The notes: a model not told the origin generated them from the letters alone. DNA of 64,000 nucleotides from Kitasatospora sp. MAP5-34 (GCF_029894335.1 NZ_JARXZC010000007.1:117053-181052), one strand, 5' to 3'. Positions 22,473-31,710 are shown, numbered from the stretch's first letter. Numbers and translations: made by a program.

Positions 22473-23801
22473 TCACGGCGGCCCGCAGTCGGCGGCCCGC
22501 CCGAGCAGCACCGCCCGCTCGCGCCCGTTCCGGGTCAGCTCCGCCGCGCGTTCGAACTCCTGCCGCGCTTCGTCGAACCGCCCGAGCTTGAAGAGCAGGT
22601 CTCCGCGCACGGTGGGGAGCAGGTGGTAGCCCTTGAGCGCGGGCTCGTCGACCAGCTGATCGACGAGGTCCAGACCCGCCGCCGGGCCGTACGCCATGCC
22701 CAACGCGACCGCCCGGTTCAGCTCGACCACCGGGGACGGTGTGAGCCCGGCCAGTTCCGCGTACAGCTCCGCGATCCGCCGCCAGTCCGTCTCCTCGGGG
22801 GTACGGGCCCGCGCGTGGCAGGCGGCGAGCGCGGCCTGCAGCGCGTACGGGCCGAGACCGGTGCCGCTTTGTGCCACGAGCCGCTCGGTTTGGACCAGCG
22901 CGGCGAGGCCCCGGCGGATCAGGACGTGGTCCCAGCGCCCCCGGTCCTGGTCGAGCAGCAGGACGGGTACGCCGTCCGGACCGGTCCGGGCGGCGGCGCG
23001 GGACGCCTGGATCTCCATCAGCCCGACCAGGCCGTGCACCTCCGGCTCGTCCCGGGCGAGTTCGGCGAGGATGCGGCCGAGCCGCAGCGCCTCCTCGCAG
23101 AGCGCGGGCCGCATCCAGTCGTCGCCGGCAGTAGCCGCGTACCCCTCGTTGAAGATCAGGTAGACCACCTCCAGTACCGAGGAGAGCCGGCTCGCCAGCT
23201 CCGCCCCGCGCGGAACCTCGAACGGGACGTGCGCCTCGGCCAGGGTTCGCTTGGCCCGGGTGATCCGCTGGGCGACGGTCGGCTCCGGGACGAGGTAGGC
23301 GCGCGCGATCTCCCTGGTGGTCAGCCCGCCGAGCAGCCGCAGCGTGAGCGCGACTCTCGCCTCGGTGGCCAGCACCGGATGGCAGGCCGTGAAGACCAGG
23401 CGCAGCAGGTCGTCCTCGATGTGGTCGGCGGTGTCCTCCAGTACGGCGTCGAGGGCCGCGTCGCTCTCCGACGCGGCCCTCGCCCGGTCGCTCTCCAGCT
23501 CGTGGCCCAGCTCGACGATCTTGCGCTCCAGCCGCTGCTGCCGCCGGATCAGGTCGATCGCCCGGTGCTTCGCCGTGGCCATCAGCCAGGCGCCCGGGTT
23601 TCGCGGCACGCCCGTGGCTGGCCACTGCTCCAGCGCGGCCACCAGCGCGTCCTGGGCCAGCTCCTCGGCCAGCCCGAGGTCGCGGACGAGCCGGGTGAGC
23701 CCGGCGATCAGCCGCGCCGACTCGATCCGCCAGACCGCCTCGATCGCGCGGTGCGCGTCGCCGTCCGGCGCGGAACTAGGGTCGGAACCAGGTGCCGTCA
23801 C
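22473..23801 (-). CDS. ECF RNA polymerase sigma factor, ECF42 type with C-terminal extension
   Basis: About 442 residues from a GTG start. Sigma regions 2 and 4 occupy about 1-190 (AEELAQDALVAALEQWP, GAWLMATAKHRAIDLIRRQQRLERK, LLGGLTTREIARAYLVPEPTVAQRITRAKRTL). The remaining 250 residues form an alpha-helical, TPR-like domain (LEVVYLIFNEGYAA, VELNRAVALGMAYGPAAGL, YHLLPTVRGDLLFKLGRFDEARQEFERA), the hallmark of group ECF42. This group has no anti-sigma factor; the C-terminal domain is required for activity. A DGPF/YCII protein gene lies 47 bases upstream on the same strand, the standard partner and usual target. Confidence 0.92.
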   Translation of the reverse strand: MTAPGSDPSSAPDGDAHRAIEAVWRIESARLIAGLTRLVRDLGLAEELAQDALVAALEQWPATGVPRNPGAWLMATAKHRAIDLIRRQQRLERKIVELGHELESDRARAASESDAALDAVLEDTADHIEDDLLRLVFTACHPVLATEARVALTLRLLGGLTTREIARAYLVPEPTVAQRITRAKRTLAEAHVPFEVPRGAELASRLSSVLEVVYLIFNEGYAATAGDDWMRPALCEEALRLGRILAELARDEPEVHGLVGLMEIQASRAAARTGPDGVPVLLLDQDRGRWDHVLIRRGLAALVQTERLVAQSGTGLGPYALQAALAACHARARTPEETDWRRIAELYAELAGLTPSPVVELNRAVALGMAYGPAAGLDLVDQLVDEPALKGYHLLPTVRGDLLFKLGRFDEARQEFERAAELTRNGRERAVLLGRAADCGPP

Positions 23802-23848
23802 GGCAGCCCATCAGATCAGCTTCGCCGTGACGGCACCAGCGGCACGCC

Positions 23849-24283
23849 CTACCGGGGGTTCGCGGGGTTCGCCCCCAGCCCCTCACGGATCGTCTCCTCG
23901 CGTGCGGCTTCCTCCGGCGTGAAGACATCGGCCGGGAAGTCCGCTGCCTCGAACACCTGCCGGACCTCGACCTCCGCGCCGCCGTCGAACGGGATCCGCT
24001 TGGCCCACTCGACGGCCTCCTCCTTCGACTTCACCTGGATCAGCCAGTACCCGGCGAGCAGCTCCTTCGTCTCGGCGAACGGCCCGTCCGTCACCGTGCG
24101 CTTCTCGCCGTCGAACCTGACCCGCGCACCCAGCGAGCTCGCCCGCAGCCCGTCGAGCCCGAGCAGCACCCCCGCCTTGGCCAGCTCCTCGTTGTACGCA
24201 CCCATCACGGCCAGCTCCTCCGCCGTGGGGAGCACGCCCGCCTCGGAGTCCTTGTTCGCCTTGACCAGCATCATGAATCGCAT
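23849..24283 (-). CDS. YCII/DGPF-domain protein, partner of the ECF42 sigma factor
   Basis: A 144-residue ferredoxin-like-fold protein with the motif VTDGPFAETKELLAGYW at about residues 60-76 and an N-terminus MRFMMLVKANKDSEAGVLPT typical of the family. The ATG at 24281-24283 has AAGGAG about nine bases upstream. Genes of this family are nearly always beside ECF42 sigma factors and transcribed by them. The enzymatic role, if any, is not established. Confidence 0.9.
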   Translation of the reverse strand: MRFMMLVKANKDSEAGVLPTAEELAVMGAYNEELAKAGVLLGLDGLRASSLGARVRFDGEKRTVTDGPFAETKELLAGYWLIQVKSKEEAVEWAKRIPFDGGAEVEVRQVFEAADFPADVFTPEEAAREETIREGLGANPANPR

Positions 24284-24491
24284 CGCCGTGTCTCCTTCTG
24301 ACTCTTGTTCTGACTCTTGCGGCTCAGGCCGGCACTGCCGACCCGCTCTACCTACACGTCGAACGGGAGCCGACACTCTCGACACGTCGGGGGAAGATTT
24401 CTTCGACCCGGTCGGCAGGAAACCCTCGCGGGAAGCAGGAAGGGGCCGCACGCCGGTGACGACGTACGGCCCCGATGCGGGAAACGCCAGG

Positions 24492-26156
24492 TCAGCGGAC
24501 CGGCAGCACCCGGGTGTGCTCCTTGCGGACCGCCTGGAGGGCCTGCGGGTCGAGGCCGAGCAGGCTCAGGATGGTCGGGGCGATCTGCTTGGTCTCGACC
24601 GTCGCGGAGTCACGTACGCCGCCCGGGGTCGAGGCGCCCGAGACGACCAGCGGGACGTCCAGGTCGTCCGCGTGGGCGCCGCCGTGCTCGGCGACCTTCT
24701 TGGTGCCGCCGGTGTAGACGACGCCGTACTGGGCGATGCCGAAGACGTCCGGGACGCGGGCGTCACCGGGCTTGACGCCGAAGTAGTCGGCAGCGGCCGC
24801 ACCGGCGTAGACCTTGGTCAGGCCGCCGTTGGTGAACGCCTTGGGCTTGGCGTTGATGTCGGTGCCGGTGCCGTGCTGCGCCAGCAGGTAGTTCTTGGCG
24901 AACTCGGTGGCGGCCTTGGAGCGGTCGTTCAGCCAGAGCAGCACGCCGTCGTCGTCCACGGCGTGCGCCACCAGGTCACCGGCCTTCGGGTGGAGCTTCT
25001 TCCAGGCGGCGTTCAGGCCGTCCAGCAGCGGGCCGTCGTCGATCCGGGTCAGCGCGGCCGGGTCGGTGGGCGACTGGCCGTGCTTGGCGGAGAGGATGAT
25101 CGTGGTGCTGCCCGCCAGGTGCTCCTTGCGGATCTCGGCGGTCAGCGCGCCGATCTGGTTGTTGACGAAGTCCAGGTTCTTCACCAGCAGCGGGCCGGGG
25201 ACGTTCTTCGCCGAGTAGCCGCCCTGGAGACCTTCCGAGGTGGTCAGCTTCTGGGCGGTGGAGACCGACTGGAGGTTCAGGCCGAAGATCGCCGGGGTGC
25301 CGACCTTGTGCGTACGGCTGTGGTCGTAGCCGTCGATCTCGTTGAGGACGGCCTGCACCTTGTAACCGTCGTACTGCTCGGTGGCCTTGTTGTCCGTGGT
25401 CCAGTCGCCACCGGCCGGGTAGCCCGGGGCGTCGCTGTTGATCTCCGGTGCGAACAGGTCCTGGATACCGGTGCCCGACGGTCCGTTGAGGATGTCGTAC
25501 GCGGCGTGCTTGTCCGACCAGGCGGTGCGCAGACCCGCGCTGCGGGCCACCTCGAACATGGTGTTCACCTGGAGGTACGAGTGCGGGTAGACCGGGCGGC
25601 AGGTCTTCGGGTCGACCGGCAGCTTGGTCGGGTCGAGCAGGCTCGCCGCGTTGCCGGTCAGCGAGAGGATGCTGTTCGGCAGGCCCTTGAGGCCCTGGCC
25701 CGCGTCGATGGACGCCTTGTTCTTGTCCAGGTCCTCGGTGAGGTCCACCTCGACGCCGGGCTTGACGCCCGCACAGTGGGTGGTGCCCGCCGGGAGCAGC
25801 GCCGCGTCGTAGGTGTCGTCGTAGTAGACGCCGGTGGTGCCGGGGCCGCCGCCGGTCGCCTGGGCGACCATGCCGGGGAAGGAGTCCGAGGGCGTGGTGG
25901 TCTTCGCGTCGGTGTACTCCACCCCGCTGCCGACCAGGCGGGCCAGCGCCGACTTCGGGTGCTGGGCGACGTACCAGGCCAGATCCGACTGGTGCAGCCC
26001 GTCGACGGAGACCAGCAGGACGTGCTTGGCCGCCGCGCGGTGCTGCGCGTCGACGGAGTCGGCGGTGGTGGCGGCGTACGACTGGGCGATGGTCGCTCCG
26101 GCCAGGACTCCGGTGGCGCTGAGAACGGCGGCGAGTCGAACAGATCTGCGGGTCAC
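24492..26156 (-). CDS. Secreted alkaline phosphatase-superfamily phosphodiesterase
   Basis: About 554 residues with a Sec signal peptide (MTRRSVRLAAVLSATGVLAG, cleavage near SYA-ATT). The nucleotide pyrophosphatase/phosphodiesterase pattern is visible: first metal Asp in LLVSVDGLHQSD, nucleophile region TTTPSDSFPG, later ligands in SAKHGQSP and the His-rich AEHGGAHADD. It probably hydrolyses phosphodiester or phosphomonoester substrates outside the cell, possibly for phosphate scavenging; no PHO box was recognised. It diverges from a SpoIIE-type phosphatase gene across 300 bases. Confidence 0.85.
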   Translation of the reverse strand: MTRRSVRLAAVLSATGVLAGATIAQSYAATTADSVDAQHRAAAKHVLLVSVDGLHQSDLAWYVAQHPKSALARLVGSGVEYTDAKTTTPSDSFPGMVAQATGGGPGTTGVYYDDTYDAALLPAGTTHCAGVKPGVEVDLTEDLDKNKASIDAGQGLKGLPNSILSLTGNAASLLDPTKLPVDPKTCRPVYPHSYLQVNTMFEVARSAGLRTAWSDKHAAYDILNGPSGTGIQDLFAPEINSDAPGYPAGGDWTTDNKATEQYDGYKVQAVLNEIDGYDHSRTHKVGTPAIFGLNLQSVSTAQKLTTSEGLQGGYSAKNVPGPLLVKNLDFVNNQIGALTAEIRKEHLAGSTTIILSAKHGQSPTDPAALTRIDDGPLLDGLNAAWKKLHPKAGDLVAHAVDDDGVLLWLNDRSKAATEFAKNYLLAQHGTGTDINAKPKAFTNGGLTKVYAGAAAADYFGVKPGDARVPDVFGIAQYGVVYTGGTKKVAEHGGAHADDLDVPLVVSGASTPGGVRDSATVETKQIAPTILSLLGLDPQALQAVRKEHTRVLPVR

Positions 26157-26169
26157 GAATGCTCCTCGG

Positions 26170-26200
26170 TACTCATGCGGTACGGGTACTCATGCGGTAC
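26170..26200. repeat. 14-base direct repeat upstream of the phosphodiesterase gene
   Basis: TACTCATGCGGTAC at 26170-26183 is repeated exactly at 26187-26200, starting 13 bases before the phosphodiesterase start on the minus strand. It may be an operator or a small duplication. The rest of the 300-base divergent gap (26157-26456) shows no gene. Confidence 0.5.
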
Positions 26201-26456
26201 TCGGCAATGGCCTCGCGCTATGAGTAGTAGGCCCTCGTGTATCCGCCACGGCGTGCGCATGAACGGACGGGGAAGGCCTTGAGCTGTTTCCGCCGGGCCC
26301 TGCCCGGTCCCGACCAGTGGACCGCGCGGCCCCGGCCAGCGGACGGCCGGGCTCTGGCATGCGGACGGTCAAGCTCTGCCAAGCGGACGACCCGGCTCGG
26401 AAATAGGATGACCCGGACTGACCCGATGCAGCCCGGAGGGTCGATGAGGAGGGTCG

Positions 26457-27278
26457 ATGACCCGACGCCGTCCGATCCGACCCGCGAGTGCCGACGACCT
26501 GCTGACCGAGCTCGGGCGACTGACCGCCCAGGCGCTGGAACGGGCCGAGCTGCAGCAGGCCAGGGTGGAGCTGGCCGAGGCGTTGCAGCGCGAGCTGCTC
26601 CCCGCCGCCCTGCCCGAACTGCCCGGCCTGCGGACCGCCGCCCGGTACGCGCCCGCCCGCCACGGCCTGAACATCGGCGGCGACTGGTACGACGGTTTCT
26701 GGCTGCCCGACGGCGCACTCGGCTTCTCGATCGGCGACGTACAGGGCCACGACGTCGAGGCGGCCGCGTTCATGGGACAGGTCAGGATCGGGCTGCGCGC
26801 GGTGGCCGCAGCCGCCGCCGACCCCGGCGAGGTGCTGAGCCGGGCCAACGACCTGCTGCTGGCGATGGACACCGAACTCTTCGCGACCTGCAGCTTCCTC
26901 CGCTTCGACCCGGAGAGCTGGGAGCTGAGCAACGCCCGGGCCGGCCACGTACCGGCGGTCTGGGCCACCGACGACGGCCGCTTCGGCCTCGCCCAGGACG
27001 AGGGCGGCCTGCCGCTCGGCGTCCTGCCCGACGAGGGGTACCCCGTCACCCGGCGCCGGCTGACGGCGGCCGGAGCGTTCGTGCTGGTCACGGACGGTGT
27101 GGTGGAGGGGCCGTCGTTCCCGATCGAGGCCGGGCTGGACCAGGTGACGCAGGTGGTCCGCGCCGGACTCGGCGCCGACCCGGGCGAACTGGCCGCCGAG
27201 GTCATCAAGGTCGCGGACCTCACCGGGCACACGGACGACGCGGCCGTGCTCGTGTTGCGGCACGACGCGGCTGGGTGA
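26457..27278 (+). CDS. PPM/SpoIIE-type serine phosphatase
   Basis: A 273-residue single-domain PP2C/SpoIIE phosphatase with a short coiled-coil (about 15-45) and no GAF or PAS domain. All metal motifs are canonical: GGDWYDGFWLPDG, IGDVQGHDVEAA, VTDGVVEG and TDDAAVLVL, in contrast to the paralogue at 7645. It probably dephosphorylates an anti-anti-sigma factor. The ATG follows GAGGAGGGTCG. A MASE1 membrane protein gene follows after a REP-like element. Confidence 0.9.
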   Translation: MTRRRPIRPASADDLLTELGRLTAQALERAELQQARVELAEALQRELLPAALPELPGLRTAARYAPARHGLNIGGDWYDGFWLPDGALGFSIGDVQGHDVEAAAFMGQVRIGLRAVAAAAADPGEVLSRANDLLLAMDTELFATCSFLRFDPESWELSNARAGHVPAVWATDDGRFGLAQDEGGLPLGVLPDEGYPVTRRRLTAAGAFVLVTDGVVEGPSFPIEAGLDQVTQVVRAGLGADPGELAAEVIKVADLTGHTDDAAVLVLRHDAAG

Positions 27279-27283
27279 TCCCC

Positions 27284-27371
27284 GGGGCGCGGGACTGAAC
27301 GTCGCGGGAGGGTACACGTCGTTGCCTTCCGATTTCGCGCACGCAGTTGATTGAGCAGAGCCCCGCGCCCC
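27284..27371. repeat. REP-like intergenic element, copy 2
   Basis: GGGGCGCGGG (27284-27293) is complementary to CCCGCGCCCC (27362-27371). Between them GTTGCCTTCCGATTTCGCGC (27321-27340) repeats copy 1 at 9241 with one change. The stem could act as an mRNA end or stabiliser after the phosphatase gene. Confidence 0.6.
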
Positions 27372-27383
27372 TGGAGAGTGCAA

Positions 27384-28421
27384 GTGACTGTCCGCGTGTC
27401 ACGGTCGGTCAGGGGTGCGGGACGTTGTCTGATGGCTGCTGTGGTGCGTAACGAGGTACTCCGGCGGCTCGGGGCGGCAGGTCTGCGGATCCTCGCCGTC
27501 GCCGTCGCCTACTTCGTGGCCGGTCGGCTCGGCCTGCTGCAGCAGGTGGTGATCGCGGGTGCGAAGGTCACGCCGCTCTGGCCGCCCACGGGCATCGCAC
27601 TGACCTGTCTGCTCCTGCTGGGCCTGCGGATCTGGCCCGGGATCGCGCTCGGCGCCTTCCTGGTCATCGTCTCGATCGGGCCGGCGGATCCGGCCTCCGT
27701 CGGGATCGTCGCGGGGAACACGCTGGCTCCGGTGTGCGCGTGCCTGATACTCCGGTGGGTCGATTTCCGGGTCGAGCTGGACCGGCTGCGGGACGGGCTG
27801 GCGCTGGTCTTCCTGGGCGCCCTGGTCGGGATGCTGATCAGCGCGACCATGGGCACGGGTTCGCTGGTGCTCTCCGGCCTGCCGCTCAGCGGGTTCTGGT
27901 CGACCTGGGCGTCCTGGTGGACGGGGGACGCGATGGGCGTTCTGGTGGTCACGCCGCTGCTGCTCGCGCTCCGGACGGTCCGGCTGCCCCGGCACACCGA
28001 CCTGTACGAGTGGGCCGAGCCGGTGCTGCTGCTGGCCGGCACCACCGTCGTCACGCTCGTGGTCAGCAGGACTTCGCTCGACCTGCTCTTCCTGGTCTTT
28101 CCGCTGCTCATCTGGGCTGCTCTGCGGTTCCAGCCGGCCGGGGCCGCGCCGTGCGTACTGCTGGTCTCGGTGATCACCATTGTGGCGGCGACCGACCACG
28201 TCGGGCCGTTCGCGCACCACGGCCTGCTCGCCACCATGGTCACCTTGCAGGCGCTCAACGGGTCGGCCGCCCTGACCACGCTGCTGCTGGCGGCCGTCGT
28301 CGCCGAACGGAAGAGCACCTACCGCAAGATCGAGGACGCCTGTCTCGACCTGGCCGAGGTGGTGGCCCGCCTCGCCCCCGGCGAGCCCACCCCGCGTTGG
28401 CCGCCCGACGAAGGCCGCTGA
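27384..28421 (+). CDS. MASE1-domain integral membrane protein
   Basis: About 345 residues and roughly eight to nine membrane helices. MASE1 features include LGLLQQVVIAGAKVTPLWPPTGIAL in the first third, VAGNTLAPVCACLILR and WTGDAMGVLVVTPLLLALR. MASE1 is a sensory membrane module normally fused to kinase, cyclase or phosphatase domains; here it stands alone behind a SpoIIE phosphatase, so the pair could work as a split receptor-phosphatase. The GTG at 27384 is preferred because GGAGAG lies five bases upstream; an ATG at 27432 would also leave all helices intact. The ligand is unknown. Confidence 0.8.
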   Translation: MTVRVSRSVRGAGRCLMAAVVRNEVLRRLGAAGLRILAVAVAYFVAGRLGLLQQVVIAGAKVTPLWPPTGIALTCLLLLGLRIWPGIALGAFLVIVSIGPADPASVGIVAGNTLAPVCACLILRWVDFRVELDRLRDGLALVFLGALVGMLISATMGTGSLVLSGLPLSGFWSTWASWWTGDAMGVLVVTPLLLALRTVRLPRHTDLYEWAEPVLLLAGTTVVTLVVSRTSLDLLFLVFPLLIWAALRFQPAGAAPCVLLVSVITIVAATDHVGPFAHHGLLATMVTLQALNGSAALTTLLLAAVVAERKSTYRKIEDACLDLAEVVARLAPGEPTPRWPPDEGR

Positions 28422-28532
28422 GCGGCTCACCTGCTGGAACGTCAGGATGCCGAACCCCCGCGACAGTTCGAACAGTCATGCGGAAGAATGTGCACCGCTC
28501 CGCCCGGGGATGATCTACCCGAGGGACGGAGC

Positions 28533-28549
28533 GTCACATTTACAGGGGG
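28533..28549 (+). promoter_or_regulatory. Conserved 17-base leader with ribosome site (paralogue leader, copy 2)
   Basis: GTCACATTTACAGGGGG lies seven bases before the GTG start at 28557 and matches the leader at 14425-14441 at 15 of 17 positions, although the two genes are 14 kb apart. Confidence 0.5.
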
Positions 28550-28556
28550 TATCACC

Positions 28557-31403
28557 GTGCGCCTGCGACACTTCGCCGGCCTCGCCACCGCTGTCACCGT
28601 CACGCTCACCGGCGGCCTTCCCGGCCCGACCGCCTCCGCGACGACCAACGGCGAGACGCTCTACGTCAATCCGACCGTCCCGTGCTCCGACACCGGGAGC
28701 GGTTCGGCACTGCCTTACTGCACCGTCCAGTCCGCCGTGGACGCCGCCCAGCCCGGCCAGACGGTGCAGGTGGCGCCAAAGCCGGGCGGCTACCGGGAAG
28801 CCGTGACCGTCCGGCACTCCGGCACGCCCGGCAACCCGATCACCATCACCACCGGCGCCTGGAACAACAGGACGGACGCGCAGACCGCCTTCGTCCAACC
28901 GGACAACGCGGCAACCGCCTTCACGCTGCAGGGCGTGCACGACGTGGTGATCCGGAACTTCGAGATCGGCTCGGCCGGGCAGGCCGCCGTGCTCACCAGC
29001 GCCAGCCAGATCACCCTCGACCACCTCGGCCAGGACTACGAGCCGCCGTTGAAGGAGGAGCGCGGATCGATCCAGGTCCTCGGCCCCTCGAACGGCGACA
29101 CGATCTCCCGGAGCCTGATCAGCGGCAACGGGACGCCCGTGCTGTTGGACGAGGCCGAGACCGTCGTGGGGGCCCCGACCGGGACGGTGATCACCGCCAA
29201 CGAGCTGGCCGGCGGCCAGAGTCCGACGATCGTGACACAGAACGCCGCCTCCACGACCATCACCAACAACACCCTGCTGCAGAACTGCGGCACCCTGGTC
29301 ACGCTGACCGGCCAGTCGAACAGCGCCCAGATCTTCAACAACATCCTGGACGCGACCGGCACCGGCTGCGCGGGCCAGAGCCCGCTGCTCTCGCTCGACA
29401 TCGGGTCCGCGTTCAACTCCCTGGTGAGCCACAACCTGCTGAACGCCGTCAGCGGCGGCGTCCCGTACAGCTGGGCGGGCAAGCTCTACAACACCCCGGC
29501 CGACCTGATGGCCGCCAACGCCGCGGCGTACTCGGGCCCGGGCTCGGGCGCCGTCCCCGGCACCGGCGACCTGGTCGCCGACCCGCAGTTGGGCCAGGAC
29601 GGCTTCGCCGACAACGGTCTGAAGCCGACCTCTCCCGCGCTCAACTCGGCGGACGACAAGGCCCCCGGCATCCTGCCGACCGACCTCAACGGCAACCCGA
29701 TCGAGGACGACACGCAGGCCCCGCACCCCGGCACCGGCCACCGCGACCGGGGCGCCTACCAGTTGCAGAGCCTGACCCCGGCCACCGTCCGGCTCGACAA
29801 CTCCGAGGGCCCGTACCCGGTGACGGTCACGGCCACCGCGAGCTCGCAGCAGAACTGGCCGACAACGGTCAGCTACTCCTTCGACTTCGGTGACGGCACT
29901 CCCGCCGTAGTGTCCGACAACCCTTCCGCGAAGCACACTTACCAGAAGGCCGGCTCCTTCACGGTCGCCATGACCCAGACGGACGCCGCCGGGAACGCCT
30001 CCACCTATCAGATCGACCAGCCGGTGAAGATCAGCCCGCCGGGGCTACCCGCCGTGGCCTTCACCGCCGCGCCGTGCACCATGCAGATCCGGAGCTGCCT
30101 GCACCCGCTGGTCTACGCCATCAACACCAGTGGCACCACCGGCCCGTGGCCGATCACCGGCTACACCGTGGACTACGGCGACGGCAGCCCGGTCGCGAGC
30201 AACACCCTCCCGCACGCCTACCGGACCGCCGGTGACTACCAGGTCACCGTGACGGCCACCGACCAGGGCGGGCAGACCGGTTCACTCACCAAGACCGTCA
30301 AGGTCGGCTACCGACCCAGCAATTACAGCGCGTACCCCCCGGTCCGGGTGGCCGACACCCGCAGCGGGAGCCACCCCACCAAGCTGGCCCCGGGCGGCAA
30401 GCTCACCCTCAACGTCGGTGACTCCGGCATCCCGGCCGACTGGGCGGCCAGCGCGGTCGTCCTCAACGTCACCGCCGTCAAGCCGACCGGCGGCGGCTAC
30501 CTGACCGCCGCCCCCGGCGGCCTCGACCAGCCCAAGAGCTCCAACATCAACTACACCCCGGGCTCGATCGTCTCCAACCTGGTCACCGTCCCGGTCGGCA
30601 CCGACGGCACCGTCAACATCTGGAACGGCGGCTCCGGCTCCCCGGTGGACGTGGTCGTGGACGCCATCGGCCAGTACACCCCCGACACCGGCAGCCAGTA
30701 CGCACCGGTCGCGCCCGTACGACTGATGGACACCCGGTACGGCATCGGTGTCCCCACCGCAGGCCCGATCAGCTCGAACTGCACCACCACGCTGGCGATC
30801 CGGGGCCAGGGCGGGGTGCCGGCCCAGGCCACGTACGCGGTACTGAACATGACCGTCACCAGCCCGCAGTACGACGGGTTCCTGACGGTCGGTCACACCA
30901 AGGCCACCTCCAACCTCAACTTCAGCGCCGGCCAGACGGTCGCCAACCAGGTCATCGCCCCGATCGACCCGGACGGCACCGTCACCATCTGCAACACCGG
31001 CGGCCTGGTCCACGTCATCGCGGACGTCTTCGGCTACTACTCCGCCGACGGCGGCAGCCTGTTCACGGCGGTACCGCCGAAGCGGCTGACCGACACCCGC
31101 TACGACGGCACCGGCACGCTGGGCGCCGGCGCCTCGCACGCGGTCGACTCGGGCGCCCCGGCCGGGGCCACGGGCGCGGTCCTGAACGTCACCGCCGTCA
31201 CGCCGACCGGCAGCGGCTTCCTGACCGTCTGGGCCGACGGCACCCCCCAGCCCGGCACCAGCAACGTCAACTTCACCGCCAAGCAGATCGTGCCCAACCA
31301 CGCCATCACGCCGCTCGGCGCCAACGGCAAGTTCGACATCTACAACCGCGCCGGACAGACCGACGTGATCGCCGACCTGTTCGGCTACTTCGCCAAGCCG
31401 TAG
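28557..31403 (+). CDS. Large secreted beta-helix / PKD / DTR-repeat protein C
   Basis: About 948 residues from a GTG start. It has the same order of parts as proteins A and B: signal peptide (LATAVTVTLTGGLPGPTASA), beta-helix (about 25-400, beginning PYCTVQSAVDAAQPGQTVQVAP), two PKD domains (YSFDFGDGTP, YTVDYGDGSP) and three DTR repeats (VADTRSGSHP, LMDTRYGIGV, LTDTRYDGTG), ending DVIADLFGYFAKP. It holds more Cys than A or B (CTMQIRSC, SSNCTT...TICNT), so disulfides are likely. Its terminator differs from that of A and B, suggesting it separated earlier or moved on its own. Role unknown, expected extracellular. Confidence 0.78.
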   Translation: MRLRHFAGLATAVTVTLTGGLPGPTASATTNGETLYVNPTVPCSDTGSGSALPYCTVQSAVDAAQPGQTVQVAPKPGGYREAVTVRHSGTPGNPITITTGAWNNRTDAQTAFVQPDNAATAFTLQGVHDVVIRNFEIGSAGQAAVLTSASQITLDHLGQDYEPPLKEERGSIQVLGPSNGDTISRSLISGNGTPVLLDEAETVVGAPTGTVITANELAGGQSPTIVTQNAASTTITNNTLLQNCGTLVTLTGQSNSAQIFNNILDATGTGCAGQSPLLSLDIGSAFNSLVSHNLLNAVSGGVPYSWAGKLYNTPADLMAANAAAYSGPGSGAVPGTGDLVADPQLGQDGFADNGLKPTSPALNSADDKAPGILPTDLNGNPIEDDTQAPHPGTGHRDRGAYQLQSLTPATVRLDNSEGPYPVTVTATASSQQNWPTTVSYSFDFGDGTPAVVSDNPSAKHTYQKAGSFTVAMTQTDAAGNASTYQIDQPVKISPPGLPAVAFTAAPCTMQIRSCLHPLVYAINTSGTTGPWPITGYTVDYGDGSPVASNTLPHAYRTAGDYQVTVTATDQGGQTGSLTKTVKVGYRPSNYSAYPPVRVADTRSGSHPTKLAPGGKLTLNVGDSGIPADWAASAVVLNVTAVKPTGGGYLTAAPGGLDQPKSSNINYTPGSIVSNLVTVPVGTDGTVNIWNGGSGSPVDVVVDAIGQYTPDTGSQYAPVAPVRLMDTRYGIGVPTAGPISSNCTTTLAIRGQGGVPAQATYAVLNMTVTSPQYDGFLTVGHTKATSNLNFSAGQTVANQVIAPIDPDGTVTICNTGGLVHVIADVFGYYSADGGSLFTAVPPKRLTDTRYDGTGTLGAGASHAVDSGAPAGATGAVLNVTAVTPTGSGFLTVWADGTPQPGTSNVNFTAKQIVPNHAITPLGANGKFDIYNRAGQTDVIADLFGYFAKP

Positions 31404-31446
31404 TCACAGCCGTAGTCACGGCAGCGGTACCGCAGCGCTATCGAAA

Positions 31447-31492
31447 GGAGCGGGGCCGTCCAGGGGTGGGTACCCCCGGGCGGCCCCGCTCC
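31447..31492 (+). terminator. Hairpin terminator after protein C
   Basis: GGAGCGGGGCCG (31447-31458) pairs perfectly with CGGCCCCGCTCC (31481-31492), with a second, weaker GGGGT/ACCCC pairing in the loop. Confidence 0.8.
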
Positions 31493-31590
31493 ACGTCGTC
31501 GTGACGGCCCAGCGCTTCCCGCGCGGGCGGCTCGGCGGCTCGGCGGCCGAACAAACGTCCTGATTCTGTGACAGTCGCCGTTCAGGTGAG

Positions 31591-31622
31591 ACCTGATGCT
31601 CCGCTCACACGTGAGATCAGGT
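31591..31622. promoter_or_regulatory. Dyad upstream of the L,D-transpeptidase gene
   Basis: ACCTGAT (31591-31597) is the inverted repeat of ATCAGGT (31616-31622); inside it CTCAC (31604-31608) pairs with GTGAG (31611-31615). It lies about 90 bases before the start codon and could be an operator or leader hairpin. Confidence 0.4.
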
Positions 31623-31710
31623 GAGTCGGTCTTCAGCAAGGTCAGCACCGGACGTCCGGCTCACGCGTGAACAGAGCCGCACAGAGCGGGACCGAGCAGG
31701 GGGACGAGCA

